Shown here one piece after another: positions 17,854 to 26,930 of a stretch of DNA of 64,000 nucleotides. The position numbers and the translations under genes were made by a program. Numbering within the stretch: position 1 is the first letter of the stretch; every line of letters starts with the position of its first letter. The stretch comes from CBDFGS01 sp965247255. Lineage in GTDB: Bacteria > Chloroflexota > Dehalococcoidia > Lucifugimonadales > CAUZJF01. The stretch spans positions 62,001 through 126,000 of the forward strand of contig CBDFGS010000010.1 in the NCBI GenBank assembly GCA_965247255.1, read 5' to 3'. Below the pieces are notes generated by a model. The model was not told the origin of the DNA. It worked only from the letters and a program-made list of their open reading frames with translations, and searched no databases.

Positions 17854-20800
17854 ATGAGTAAGCTATCGATTCCGCGGCTCGTGCTGAGAAGGCTCTGGGG
17901 CGACAAAGCCTTGCTGGCCGGCGTTTTCATCGGGATGTCTCTCACGACGACCCTCAGTGCCGCAGCCCCGATCTACCTGGAGTCTCTCAGTCAGCTCAGC
18001 TTCAATATCTCCCTAGACAGCTTGTCGGGGAGTGAGCTCAGACTGAGGGTCTTCGGCCCTAACACAGCGCTGGCGGAGAACACTCTCGACGAGACGGAGA
18101 AGACTCTCGACCGCGCCATCCAGGGACACCTTTCGGAGATCTACTCGCACCGCGAACGCTTCCTGAAGAGCGGCGACTTGATCCTGGGCCGGGAGGGTGC
18201 GCCTATACCACCCGTCGAAGGTCCGCCCAGCGAAGTTTTGATTGGCCAATTTTTCCGCTTATCGAACCTGGAGAGCCACGTCACACTGGTAGAGGGACGA
18301 ATGGCTGGTGATGCGGTCCTTGCACGGGAGCGCGGACCCGAGGTCGAGGTAGTGGTCGGAGCGGAGAATGTCAAGAATTTCCAGTTCGGCGTCGGCGACG
18401 TATTCACTCTCGCGCCAGACCTACAAATCCCGACGCGGGTGACAGCGAGGGTCGTCGGTGTCATCGAGCCTGATGATTTGGACGATGGCTACTGGAGCAG
18501 CGCCGGCATATATCTGGAGCCGGGACCCCTAGGCGACGCCAGTCCCTACACGCCACCGGGTGGAGTTATCGTGGACGAACGCCTATCGCCGGTGACGCTG
18601 TTCGTGTCCGAGAAGATCATGGCGAGCGGGATAGGCGGGGCATACCCGGGGACCATCGTGCTGCCGGTCTGGGACATGGTAGTCGACCGGGATAGGGTGA
18701 AAGGGTGGCCGCTGTCGCAGTCTCGCCGCCGGTTCGAGAGCTTCCAGAAGCAGCTGACTGACGAGATGCCGGGGTCGTCCGCAGGCCTGGGCGTGCTGGA
18801 GCGCTTGCTCAACAGCGTGGACCGCAAGAGCTTCTTCGCCTCGGTCCCTCTCTTGCTGCTACTCGGGGTCATGGTGGCCGCCGTCCTCTTCTATCTATCT
18901 ATGACTGTCTCGTACCTAGTGAGCAGCAGGCAAGACGACTCGGCGCGTCTCCGCACGCGCGGCGTCGGGACCATCCAGCTGCTGCGGCTGTATGTCGCGG
19001 AGGGCCTGGTGATAGCCTTCGTAGCGGCCGCTGCGGCCCCGCTTCTCGCGCTTGGCGCCGTGGCAGCTGCCGGCAAGCTGCCATATTTCCGCGAGATGAC
19101 CGCGGGCGGCTTCCTGCCCCTGCAACCCTCACTGTTGTCTATCGTTCTAGCGGGCGCGGCGGGAGTCGTCTGCTGGCTCATATATGTTGCCGCGGGCCTT
19201 GTCGGAGCGCGGGTAGAGCTGCTGGTCCACAAGCTCCGTTCATCCAGACCCCCGTCGATCCCATTCTTCCATCGTTACTATATGGATGTCGCCGTCCTTA
19301 TTATCGGCGGTCTGGCGTTTTTGGAGCTTCGATCAAGGGGCCATTTCGTCTCAGGTGGACTCCTTCGGGACGTTCAGCTCAACGAGACCCTGCTGCTCAC
19401 CCCGGCCCTGTTTCTGGTGGTCGTAGCGCTCCTCTTCATTCGGTTCTTCCCGATGGTCGCCCGCTTCGTGGCTGGGGAGTCTCCCAAGCTGGTGGACCTG
19501 CTCGCCGTTGTGTCCCTGGGTGTCCTGGCCCCTGTGATCGCCGCGAGAGAGATACGGGCGGGGAGCGAACTCTCTGAGTGGATGGTCCCGGCTGCGATTC
19601 TCGGCGCTATAGGGATTTCGTATGTGTTGGCGTCTCTCAAGGCGAGGGAGTGGCATCGATGGTCGGGGCTGGCGGCCCAGGTGGTCCTGGTCTGGCTTTT
19701 CTTCAAGGTGGAGCCGCTGCAGACGGGTGAGCTTACCTTCGTGCCGGCCGTGGGCCTGCTCGCGCTGGTCCCCGCGCAGCTCGCCTTCCTGCTCCTGCGG
19801 GCATCGACCGGGGTGATGCCGGTCTGGCTTTCCGTGGGACTGTGGCGAATGGCGCGCAGTCCCCTCCAGTACTCGTGGCTTGTGCTGCTGCTGGTACTCG
19901 CAACGGGGCTGGGAGTGCTTTCGACCACTGTCGGCGGCACACTCGAACGTAGCCAGTTGGAACGCATCCAGTACGACATACCCACCGACCTTCGCGTGAA
20001 GGTATCGTCCCTGTTCGTGCCCGGCGGCATCCGGGCTGTCAGAGGGAAATTCGACGACTCCGCCTTGACCAAAGGGGCGTCGCTGGCCTTCAGGTCGACG
20101 GGCAGCTTCGGCCACCTCAGCTTCCAGGTTGTCGCGGTGGAGCCAGAGGAATTCGGCAAGATAGCGTGGTATCGCGACGACTTTTCGTCACGGCCGTTGA
20201 GCAGCGTCATGAGCGCACTGCAGGCGAACGAGACGGTGTCACCACTGAAGATTCCGGCCGGCGCCACCGAGATAGGCGCTTGGGTCAAGCCGCAAGAGGA
20301 CTATCCAAGTCTGTACCTGTGGATGGTGATCAGAGACGGCTCGGGAGACTTGACCACGGTCTCGCTGGGAGAGCTAGGCGAGCCGAAGTGGCAATTGATG
20401 ACCGCGGCGCTGCCGCGCGACCTCAAGCCCCCTATCAGCCTCGCCTCGGTGCAGATCTACGAGCCTTCGCCACAGTCGCTGGCCCTGGTGTCCTTCCAGT
20501 CTATTACCAGAGCGGAGTCCTCCGCTATCAGGAAGTCTGAGGTCGTGGGGCATCGGGGTTTCGTTCTTATAGACGAGATCCACGCCAATGGACCGACGAC
20601 GGCCGAGGCCCAGGTGCTGGAGGACTTCGAGGGCGGAGTTGGGCGGTGGACGCCAATCTTCACTTCATTCGAAGAATCGGACACCCTCTCCGCGGACTCG
20701 ACCGAAGCCTACGACGGTCAGAACTCTGGCGTGTTCGAATTCGGCCTGGCGAGGAACCGGTGGGTGCGCGGATTCTATCGGAGCCGCATCGCGGGGCCAT

Positions 20801-21594
20801 ATATCCCCGTCGTGCTGAGCTCAGCCCTGGCATCCGCCAGCGGCCTTGGCGTGCGCGACTACTTCGTGGCGACGATCAGCGGGAGGCTAACTCCGCTGGT
20901 GGTCATGGATATCGTATCGCTATTCCCCACGATGGGACCGGAGGACTCTGGGTTCTTGCTCGCCGACCTGGACCTGCTCCTGGGATATCTAAACCTCTTC
21001 GGACACCCCAGCAGAGAAGAGGCGAACGAGCTCTACATCAAGTGGGAAAAGCCGGGTGTCACGCAGCCGGTTTCCGAGATCGTCGGAGAGGCTGTTGCTA
21101 GAAGGGTCCGTGTCGAAGACGGCGCCGCCCAGTTGAGCGCCGTTCTCCTGGACCCCCTCGCGACCGCCGGATGGAGGACTATGGTCCTCGTCTCCCTCGG
21201 GGTGATCCTTCTGGCGGCCGGTTTGGGATACGTGGCGTATGTTCTGCTTTTGTCTTACAACAGCCGTTTGGAAATGGGCTTCCTCCGCTCTCTCGGACTC
21301 TCTCGCTTGCAGTTGGTGGCGATGCTCACGTTCGAACATTTCACCGTTGCGGCGCTGGGGCTAGGCCTGGGAACATGGGCCGGGCTCAACATGAGCCGTC
21401 TGACCGTGTCGCCCCTGGCGGTCACCGACGCCGGCGACCCCGTCGTCCCGCCATTCTTCCTTCTAACGGAATGGGCTCTCCTCCTTCCCGTATACGTGGC
21501 GCTAATCGCCATATTCTTAGGCTCCTTAGTTGCTCTCGCCCTAAGCGTGAATAAGCTCGAGCTCCACACGTTGCTAAGAGCGGGAGAGAAGTGA
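17854..21594 (+). CDS. Giant FtsX/MacB-type ABC transporter permease
   Basis: About 1246 residues. An N-terminal membrane helix (near residues 17-42) is followed by a large extracytoplasmic domain and an FtsX-like helix set (about 330-455) with further hydrophobic helices up to about residue 700. A second extracytoplasmic domain comes next, then a C-terminal FtsX block ending in LNKLELHTLLR-like sequence. The second outer domain contains an EDFEGGVGRWTP segment that looks like a jelly-roll, carbohydrate-binding-like module. FtsX/MacB permeases work with cytoplasmic ATPases on lipoproteins or other envelope substrates. GTG 17848 is an alternative start. The paralogue follows at 21745, then both ATPases. 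Confidence 0.85.
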   Translation: MSKLSIPRLVLRRLWGDKALLAGVFIGMSLTTTLSAAAPIYLESLSQLSFNISLDSLSGSELRLRVFGPNTALAENTLDETEKTLDRAIQGHLSEIYSHRERFLKSGDLILGREGAPIPPVEGPPSEVLIGQFFRLSNLESHVTLVEGRMAGDAVLARERGPEVEVVVGAENVKNFQFGVGDVFTLAPDLQIPTRVTARVVGVIEPDDLDDGYWSSAGIYLEPGPLGDASPYTPPGGVIVDERLSPVTLFVSEKIMASGIGGAYPGTIVLPVWDMVVDRDRVKGWPLSQSRRRFESFQKQLTDEMPGSSAGLGVLERLLNSVDRKSFFASVPLLLLLGVMVAAVLFYLSMTVSYLVSSRQDDSARLRTRGVGTIQLLRLYVAEGLVIAFVAAAAAPLLALGAVAAAGKLPYFREMTAGGFLPLQPSLLSIVLAGAAGVVCWLIYVAAGLVGARVELLVHKLRSSRPPSIPFFHRYYMDVAVLIIGGLAFLELRSRGHFVSGGLLRDVQLNETLLLTPALFLVVVALLFIRFFPMVARFVAGESPKLVDLLAVVSLGVLAPVIAAREIRAGSELSEWMVPAAILGAIGISYVLASLKAREWHRWSGLAAQVVLVWLFFKVEPLQTGELTFVPAVGLLALVPAQLAFLLLRASTGVMPVWLSVGLWRMARSPLQYSWLVLLLVLATGLGVLSTTVGGTLERSQLERIQYDIPTDLRVKVSSLFVPGGIRAVRGKFDDSALTKGASLAFRSTGSFGHLSFQVVAVEPEEFGKIAWYRDDFSSRPLSSVMSALQANETVSPLKIPAGATEIGAWVKPQEDYPSLYLWMVIRDGSGDLTTVSLGELGEPKWQLMTAALPRDLKPPISLASVQIYEPSPQSLALVSFQSITRAESSAIRKSEVVGHRGFVLIDEIHANGPTTAEAQVLEDFEGGVGRWTPIFTSFEESDTLSADSTEAYDGQNSGVFEFGLARNRWVRGFYRSRIAGPYIPVVLSSALASASGLGVRDYFVATISGRLTPLVVMDIVSLFPTMGPEDSGFLLADLDLLLGYLNLFGHPSREEANELYIKWEKPGVTQPVSEIVGEAVARRVRVEDGAAQLSAVLLDPLATAGWRTMVLVSLGVILLAAGLGYVAYVLLLSYNSRLEMGFLRSLGLSRLQLVAMLTFEHFTVAALGLGLGTWAGLNMSRLTVSPLAVTDAGDPVVPPFFLLTEWALLLPVYVALIAIFLGSLVALALSVNKLELHTLLRAGEK

Positions 21595-21744
21595 ATCATC
21601 AGATCGATTGCCGACCGTATGATCGTAGACCGCTACGGGACCCTCGGCGGTTACGTTAGAATGCTAGGGAGTCTCGGAAGCAGACCTGCGACATGAACCG
21701 GCTATTGCAATGTTGACAGACTTAGGCACAGCGGTGGAAAGCAG

Positions 21745-24700
21745 ATGATCGGTCCATTCGACAGACTGGTCTCGGCCTGGCAGTTCGTCCTAAGGCGCGG
21801 CCTGGCCCAGTGGCGGCTCCTGTCGTCGGTCGTGCTTGGCGTTGTGCTGGCTTCCGCGATCATGGCCGGCACGGTCATATACTTCGACGCTCTGAGGGAG
21901 CTTGCGCTCAAACATACGCTCGGGAGGTTCACTTCCACGCAGCTGGACTTGATCTCGCAGACGCAAAAAGGCCCTGCTACCGCTTTGGAACACGACAGAA
22001 TATCAGCGACTATCGAAGAAGAGATAGATAGACGCATTGCCTGGATGCTGAAGGACCGCATCCACGCGGGCAAAAGCCCGACGTTCTTCCTGGCGCAGCC
22101 GGGCCGTGAGAGCCGGGCAGGAAACGACAACGCCAGGGCCTACTTCGCGTTTCTCCCCAGGATGGAGGAGCACATAACGATCGCGCCCGGCGGCCGAATG
22201 CCGAGCGATCGAGGTATCGGGTCGCCGCTGGAGCCACCGGAGTTGGAGGCGATCATACCGACGGAGGCCGCAAAGCTGTTCGACGTGAATGTAGGTGACC
22301 GCCTCGCGGCCGTTGCCCCCTGGGACGACCGCTTCACACACGCCACGGTTCACATCACAGGCATATTTCGGCGCGAGAACCCCGACCACGAGATCTGGTT
22401 CCTCGAGCAGAAGGTGCTGCAATCAGCGACGGGGGAGGCTTTCCGCACTGTGCCCTTCCACGTCGATGAGGGCGCGTTCTTCGGTGTGCTTGGCCAGTCC
22501 ATGCCAAAGATGGACGGCATTTACGCGTGGCTACTGGACGTAGACACGGGACGCCTCAACGCAAGAAACGCCAAGAAGGCGCTCGACGACCTCGACACGC
22601 TCAACAGGGACCTCACCTTCATGCTGCCGAGCTACTCCCAGGTAAGCTCGCTGAACCCAGCGCTGGAAGAGTACGACCGCCGGCTCTTCTTCAGCAAGCT
22701 GCCTATGTTCGTCGTACTTGTTTTGATCGCGGTTGTCATCCTCTACTACGTCGCAACCCTCTCCTCTCTGGTCGTCGAGGACAGACGGGCGGAGGTCGCG
22801 CTTCTCCGTAGCAGAGGAGCAACGTCCTCACAGGTGCTCATGGTGTTCATACTGGAAGGCTCTGCCATCGCGATTCTAGCGGTGGTCTTCGGGCCGATCC
22901 TGGCGGCCGCAAGCATCAGCGTCATGGGATACACCCCGGCGTTCTCCGACCTCAGCGGCGGCGGCAGTCTATCGGTCTATCTCTCGGCCGGGGCGTACCA
23001 GATGAGCGCGCTGGGGGGCGTGCTCAGCTTCGTTGCTCTGGTGTTTCCAGCGGTGCAGGCCTCCCGGATAGGAGTCACCCGCCATCGCCAGCAGGTTGCC
23101 CGGCCGGCCAGCCAGCCAGCGTTCCAGCGCTACTACATCGACGTGCTGCTGCTGCTGGTTAGCATCTATCTGTTCCGCCAGCTGACCGAGCAGGGCTCTG
23201 TGCTGGCAACCAGCCTCTTCGGCGAGGTGGCCGTCAACCAGATCCTGCTGGCCCTCCCCGGGCTGGTCTTGGTTGCGTCGGCCCTCGTGCTTCTGCGTTT
23301 GTTCCCCCTGGTGATGAGCCTGGCCAGCCAGTTGCTGTCGCGATGGCTACCGGTGGGGTTGGTTATGGGCGTGTGGCAAATGGCGCGAAACCCGACGCAC
23401 TACGCCAGGCTCTCTTTGCTACTAATCCTCACCGCCGGCCTCGGCATATTCGCATCGAGCTTCGGCGCCACACTGGAACTGAGCTTTACGCAGCGAGTCC
23501 TCTACTCTACAGGGAGTGACCTGCGAATTAGCGAGATCAGACCTGCGACCCGAAGGGGGCAGTCCGACCTGGTCGAGACATATGAGGAAGTCGAGGGCGT
23601 CGTTCGCGCGAGCCCGGTCTTGAGAAGGACCGGACACGACCTTTCTGAGGCGTTCGGGCAGAGTTATCTGATGCTGGCGATGGACGGTGAGAGCTTCCAT
23701 CAGGTCGGCTGGTTCAGAAACGACTTCTCGAAAACGCCTATCGACGAGCTGCTAAGGGCGCTCAAGCAGCCAGACCCTCCTCAGGGGATCACGTTGCCCA
23801 GCGGGTCTCAGACCCTCGGGGTGACCCTGAAGGCGGACCGCCGTCACCCGTCGATCGCACTCACCGCGAGGGTCCAAGAGGGAGCCGCGAGGTATGTGAC
23901 ATATCGACTCGGCGCCCTCCGTAGCAGCGAGTGGAGCGATGAGTTCGAAACGGCCCTCCCGCCGTCGGAAGAGCCCCGCACTCTGGTCTCGCTGAGAATT
24001 CACGAGTCCAGAGGCGCTAGAAGGCTCCAGGCGGGGTCGATTCTTATCGATAACATATGGGTAGGGAGCGAAGGTGGGAATGTTCGCAGTGTAATCGAGG
24101 ACTTCGACCACGCTCGGGACTGGAGCGTCCTGAGAGTCGCGTCAGAGTCTCCATCGGACGTTCTCCGCGCTACCGAGCTAAGCTCCGACGGCGGCGACGG
24201 CTCACTGCTTTTTTCCTGGAGTGACGGCAGCCCGCTTACCGCCCGCGGAATCTTTCACGGGGGCGAGCCCAAAGCCCTTCCTGTCCTTGCCAGCAGGTCC
24301 TTCGTACAATCGACGGGACACCAGGTTGGCGATACCTTCGACGTGTCAGCGGCCGGGCTTCGCATCCCTATAAGACTGACCGACACGATTACGCTATTCC
24401 CGACCGTCACCTCTCCGACGGAGCGGTTCTTGATCGCAGACCTGACGTCTCTTACTCGCTATGCCAACCTCGGCGCCATCGACCGCGTGGTGCGTCCGAA
24501 CGAACTCTGGCTGTCCTCGGATACAACCGGTGCGAAGCGGCGCGAGCTGGTGAAGGACCTGGAGGCCGTCAAGGCGTTCTCTTCCAACGCCATTCACGAC
24601 AGGTCTATCAGGCTGGAGAAGTCGAAGGTCGACCCATTGGTAGAAGCCGGTTGGCGGTCTCTGCTGTTCATCGCTTTCTCGGCGGTCCTGATCCTTAGCG

Positions 24701-25074
24701 GCGTCGGCTTCCTGGTTCACGCGTATGTCTCATTCCGCAACCGGCAGGTCCAGTTCGCGCTGCTCAGGACTGTCGGCTTCTCTATGCGGCAGCTCATCAC
24801 GATGGTGTGGCTAGAGCATGTTCTGGTGATCGGCGCCGGGCTGGGCCTGGGCACCTGGATGGGGGGCAGGCTGGGAGCTACCATAATGCCGTTCCTGGGG
24901 CACGACGATTGGGGAGACCAGGTCGTACCTCCGTTCGCAATGCAGATCAACTGGGGAGCCTTGATTATCACTTACGCACTCATCGCCGTGGTGTTCGCAA
25001 TCATCAGCCTGGGCCTGATCTGGCTGATCCACAAGATCTCCTTGCAGCGGATACTGAGACTCGGCGAGATGTGA
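21745..25074 (+). CDS. Second giant FtsX/MacB-type ABC transporter permease
   Basis: A paralogue of the preceding permease (1109 residues) with the same plan. It has an N-terminal helix, an outer domain, FtsX helices (LVLIAVVILYYVATLSSLVV near residue 330), a central helix group, a second outer domain and a C-terminal FtsX block (FALLRTVGFSMRQL). The second outer domain again has an acidic EDFDHARDWS jelly-roll-like start. Conserved patches such as the YTPAFSDL/MTAGGFLP pair and the WQMARNPTHY/WRMARSPLQY pair tie the two together. They probably form a heterodimer. The ATPase genes follow directly. Confidence 0.85.
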   Translation: MIGPFDRLVSAWQFVLRRGLAQWRLLSSVVLGVVLASAIMAGTVIYFDALRELALKHTLGRFTSTQLDLISQTQKGPATALEHDRISATIEEEIDRRIAWMLKDRIHAGKSPTFFLAQPGRESRAGNDNARAYFAFLPRMEEHITIAPGGRMPSDRGIGSPLEPPELEAIIPTEAAKLFDVNVGDRLAAVAPWDDRFTHATVHITGIFRRENPDHEIWFLEQKVLQSATGEAFRTVPFHVDEGAFFGVLGQSMPKMDGIYAWLLDVDTGRLNARNAKKALDDLDTLNRDLTFMLPSYSQVSSLNPALEEYDRRLFFSKLPMFVVLVLIAVVILYYVATLSSLVVEDRRAEVALLRSRGATSSQVLMVFILEGSAIAILAVVFGPILAAASISVMGYTPAFSDLSGGGSLSVYLSAGAYQMSALGGVLSFVALVFPAVQASRIGVTRHRQQVARPASQPAFQRYYIDVLLLLVSIYLFRQLTEQGSVLATSLFGEVAVNQILLALPGLVLVASALVLLRLFPLVMSLASQLLSRWLPVGLVMGVWQMARNPTHYARLSLLLILTAGLGIFASSFGATLELSFTQRVLYSTGSDLRISEIRPATRRGQSDLVETYEEVEGVVRASPVLRRTGHDLSEAFGQSYLMLAMDGESFHQVGWFRNDFSKTPIDELLRALKQPDPPQGITLPSGSQTLGVTLKADRRHPSIALTARVQEGAARYVTYRLGALRSSEWSDEFETALPPSEEPRTLVSLRIHESRGARRLQAGSILIDNIWVGSEGGNVRSVIEDFDHARDWSVLRVASESPSDVLRATELSSDGGDGSLLFSWSDGSPLTARGIFHGGEPKALPVLASRSFVQSTGHQVGDTFDVSAAGLRIPIRLTDTITLFPTVTSPTERFLIADLTSLTRYANLGAIDRVVRPNELWLSSDTTGAKRRELVKDLEAVKAFSSNAIHDRSIRLEKSKVDPLVEAGWRSLLFIAFSAVLILSGVGFLVHAYVSFRNRQVQFALLRTVGFSMRQLITMVWLEHVLVIGAGLGLGTWMGGRLGATIMPFLGHDDWGDQVVPPFAMQINWGALIITYALIAVVFAIISLGLIWLIHKISLQRILRLGEM

Positions 25075-25156
25075 CCCCCTCTGCGGCAGTTTGGCCTCTA
25101 GCACCCGGAACGTAGCCAAGACCACGATCAGCAGGGATATATCGAGGGAGATAGAT

Positions 25157-26044
25157 ATGGTCGCGACGAAAGAGTCGTACATCGTGTGCGAGGACCTGTT
25201 CAAGATATACAAGATAGCGGACCTGGAGGTTGTGGCCCTTCGGGGGCTGGACCTGGTCGTGGACCGGGGAGAGGTCATCGCCATCGTAGGCGCCAGCGGG
25301 AGCGGCAAGACCACGCTGCTGAACATCCTTGCGGGGTACGACAGCCCTTCGGCCGGCGGCGTCAGCGTGGGGGACAAGGACCTGCTGAGGATGAAGGGCC
25401 GCGACGTCGAGGGCTACAGGCGGAACGAGGTAGGCTTCGTCTGGCAGCAGACCAGCCGCAACCTTTTCCCGTACCTGACCTCGCTGGAGAACGTGGCCCT
25501 GCCCATGATGCTGACCGACCTTCCCACCAAGGAGCGGGCTCAGAGGGCCAACGAGCTTTTGGAGCTGGTCGGCCTGGGACACAGGAAAGACCACACCCCT
25601 GAGAAGCTCTCGGGAGGAGAGCAGCAGCGGGTGGCCATCGGGGTGGCGCTGGCCAACCACCCGCCTCTGCTGCTCGCCGACGAGCCCACAGGGGAGCTGG
25701 ACGACGCCACGGCGGGCGAGATTCTGGACCTGTTCGGCGCGGTCAACCAGGAGCTCGACACCACCATCGTGATCGTTACCCACGACCCCGACATCGCCTA
25801 CAAGGTTGGAAGGGTCGTGATGATTCGCGACGGCAAGACATCGACCGAGATCAGGCGCAAGGTCACCTACCAGCGAGTCCAGTCGGAGACGGACACCGAT
25901 GAGCCGCTGGAGGAGTTCACCCTGGTGGACGCCTCGGGCAGGGTGCAGATTCCCAAAGAGATACTCGAGCAGCTGAAGATCAAGGAGCGAGCGAAGCTGG
26001 TGGTGGAAGACGGAAAAGTGACCATCGTATCGGGGGATCAGTAG
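25157..26044 (+). CDS. MacB/LolD-type ABC ATPase with C-terminal AbrB-like domain
   Basis: ATPase of the exporter. Walker A is GASGSGKT, the signature is LSGGEQQR and Walker B is LLLADEPTGELDD. After the usual end, an extension of about 45 residues reads VDASGRVQIPKEILEQL then KIKERAKLVVEDGKV. This is the swapped-hairpin AbrB/SpoVT pattern normally found in small DNA-binding or antitoxin proteins. Such a tail might dimerise the ATPase or bind DNA; neither is shown. ATG 25157 has GGGAG seven bases upstream and is preferred over TTG 25091. Confidence 0.88.
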   Translation: MVATKESYIVCEDLFKIYKIADLEVVALRGLDLVVDRGEVIAIVGASGSGKTTLLNILAGYDSPSAGGVSVGDKDLLRMKGRDVEGYRRNEVGFVWQQTSRNLFPYLTSLENVALPMMLTDLPTKERAQRANELLELVGLGHRKDHTPEKLSGGEQQRVAIGVALANHPPLLLADEPTGELDDATAGEILDLFGAVNQELDTTIVIVTHDPDIAYKVGRVVMIRDGKTSTEIRRKVTYQRVQSETDTDEPLEEFTLVDASGRVQIPKEILEQLKIKERAKLVVEDGKVTIVSGDQ

Positions 26045-26107
26045 ATTGACTAAGCCGGTGGTGGAAGACTGCACGACGACATCGTATCGGGGGGATCAGT
26101 AGATTGA
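25996..26107 (+). repeat. Tandem imperfect duplication of the ATPase gene end
   Basis: Two 54-base copies (25996-26049 and 26054-26107), offset by 58 bases. Both contain GGTGGTGGAAGAC and end in GATCAGTAGATTGA. Copy 1 is the last codons and stop of the AbrB-tailed ATPase; copy 2 is non-coding and supplies the TTG start of the next gene. The central 12 bases have diverged. Confidence 0.8.
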
Positions 26108-26820
26108 GCACTGGAGAGACGATAGTAAAGACAGTCGACCTGGGGCGTACCTTTCTGGTGGGGTCCGAGGAAGTGGAGGCTGTTGGGGGCGTGAACATGG
26201 AGGTGCGCAGCGGGCAGTTCATCGCCGTGGTCGGCAGGTCCGGGTCCGGCAAGACCACGCTGTTGAACCTGCTCGCCGGGCTGGACAGCCCGACGTCGGG
26301 CACGGTGATGTTCGAGGAGCGGGACCTGTCGCAGATGAGCGCCGGGGAGCTGACGGAGATACGGCGTCACAAGATAGGGTTCGTGTTCCAGTCCTTCGGG
26401 CTGCTGCCCCTGCTGTCCGCGTTCGAGAACGTGGAGCTGCCCCTACGGATATCGGGGACCTCGCTGCGGGACAGGGAGGAGAGGACGAGGGAGGCGCTGG
26501 AGATGGTAGGCCTGACACGCAGGGCGCGCCATCGACCCTACGAGCTGTCTGGAGGCGAGCAGCAGCGGGTGGCCATCGCCCGGGCGATGGTGACCAGGCC
26601 GCCGCTGATACTGGCGGACGAGCCCACAGGGGAGCTGGACTCGGCCAACGCTACGGCCATCTTCGGGCTGTTCGCGGAGATGGTGCAGGAGCGGGGGATC
26701 AGTGTGGTTGCGGCCACGCACGACTCGGCCCTGCTGGCCATGGCCCACGAGGTCCGCGAGATGAGGGACGGCAGGATGGTAGGCGGCCAGAGCGCCGAGG
26801 CCGGCCGCTACCGCGACTAA
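26104..26820 (+). CDS. MacB/LolD-type ABC transporter ATPase
   Basis: A 238-residue ATPase with Walker A GRSGSGKT, the Q-loop segment GFVFQSFGLLP, signature LSGGEQQR and Walker B LILADEPTGELD, followed by the switch histidine in AATHDSALL. It is close to the ATPase part of the preceding gene but lacks the AbrB-like tail. The TTG start at 26104 comes from the second copy of a tandem duplication. It is the last gene of the four-gene exporter unit (17854-26820). Confidence 0.9.
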   Translation: MSTGETIVKTVDLGRTFLVGSEEVEAVGGVNMEVRSGQFIAVVGRSGSGKTTLLNLLAGLDSPTSGTVMFEERDLSQMSAGELTEIRRHKIGFVFQSFGLLPLLSAFENVELPLRISGTSLRDREERTREALEMVGLTRRARHRPYELSGGEQQRVAIARAMVTRPPLILADEPTGELDSANATAIFGLFAEMVQERGISVVAATHDSALLAMAHEVREMRDGRMVGGQSAEAGRYRD

Positions 26821-26850
26821 GCGCTACCGCGACTAGCGCTACCGCGATTA
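26806..26850 (+). repeat. Three short tandem copies at an ATPase gene end
   Basis: The unit GCTACCGCGACTA, with minor changes, occurs three times at a spacing of 15-16 bases. The first copy encodes the last residues (RYRD) and stop of the ATPase gene; the others follow the stop. This repeats the pattern seen at the end of the previous ATPase gene. Confidence 0.75.
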
Positions 26851-26900
26851 GGCCGCACTGGCACTCCCCCGCTCGGAGTCGCCGGTGCACCTTTAGTGCT

Positions 26901-26924
26901 GCGGCGCATTTGCCGCGGCATTTT
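26901..26924. terminator. Possible hairpin terminator between convergent genes
   Basis: GCGGC (26901-26905), loop GCATTT, GCCGC (26912-26916), followed shortly by a run of four T. It lies between the exporter operon and the enoyl-CoA hydratase gene that ends at 26931 on the other strand. The stem is short and the T-run is weak. Confidence 0.3.
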
Positions 26925-26930
26925 GCAGCC

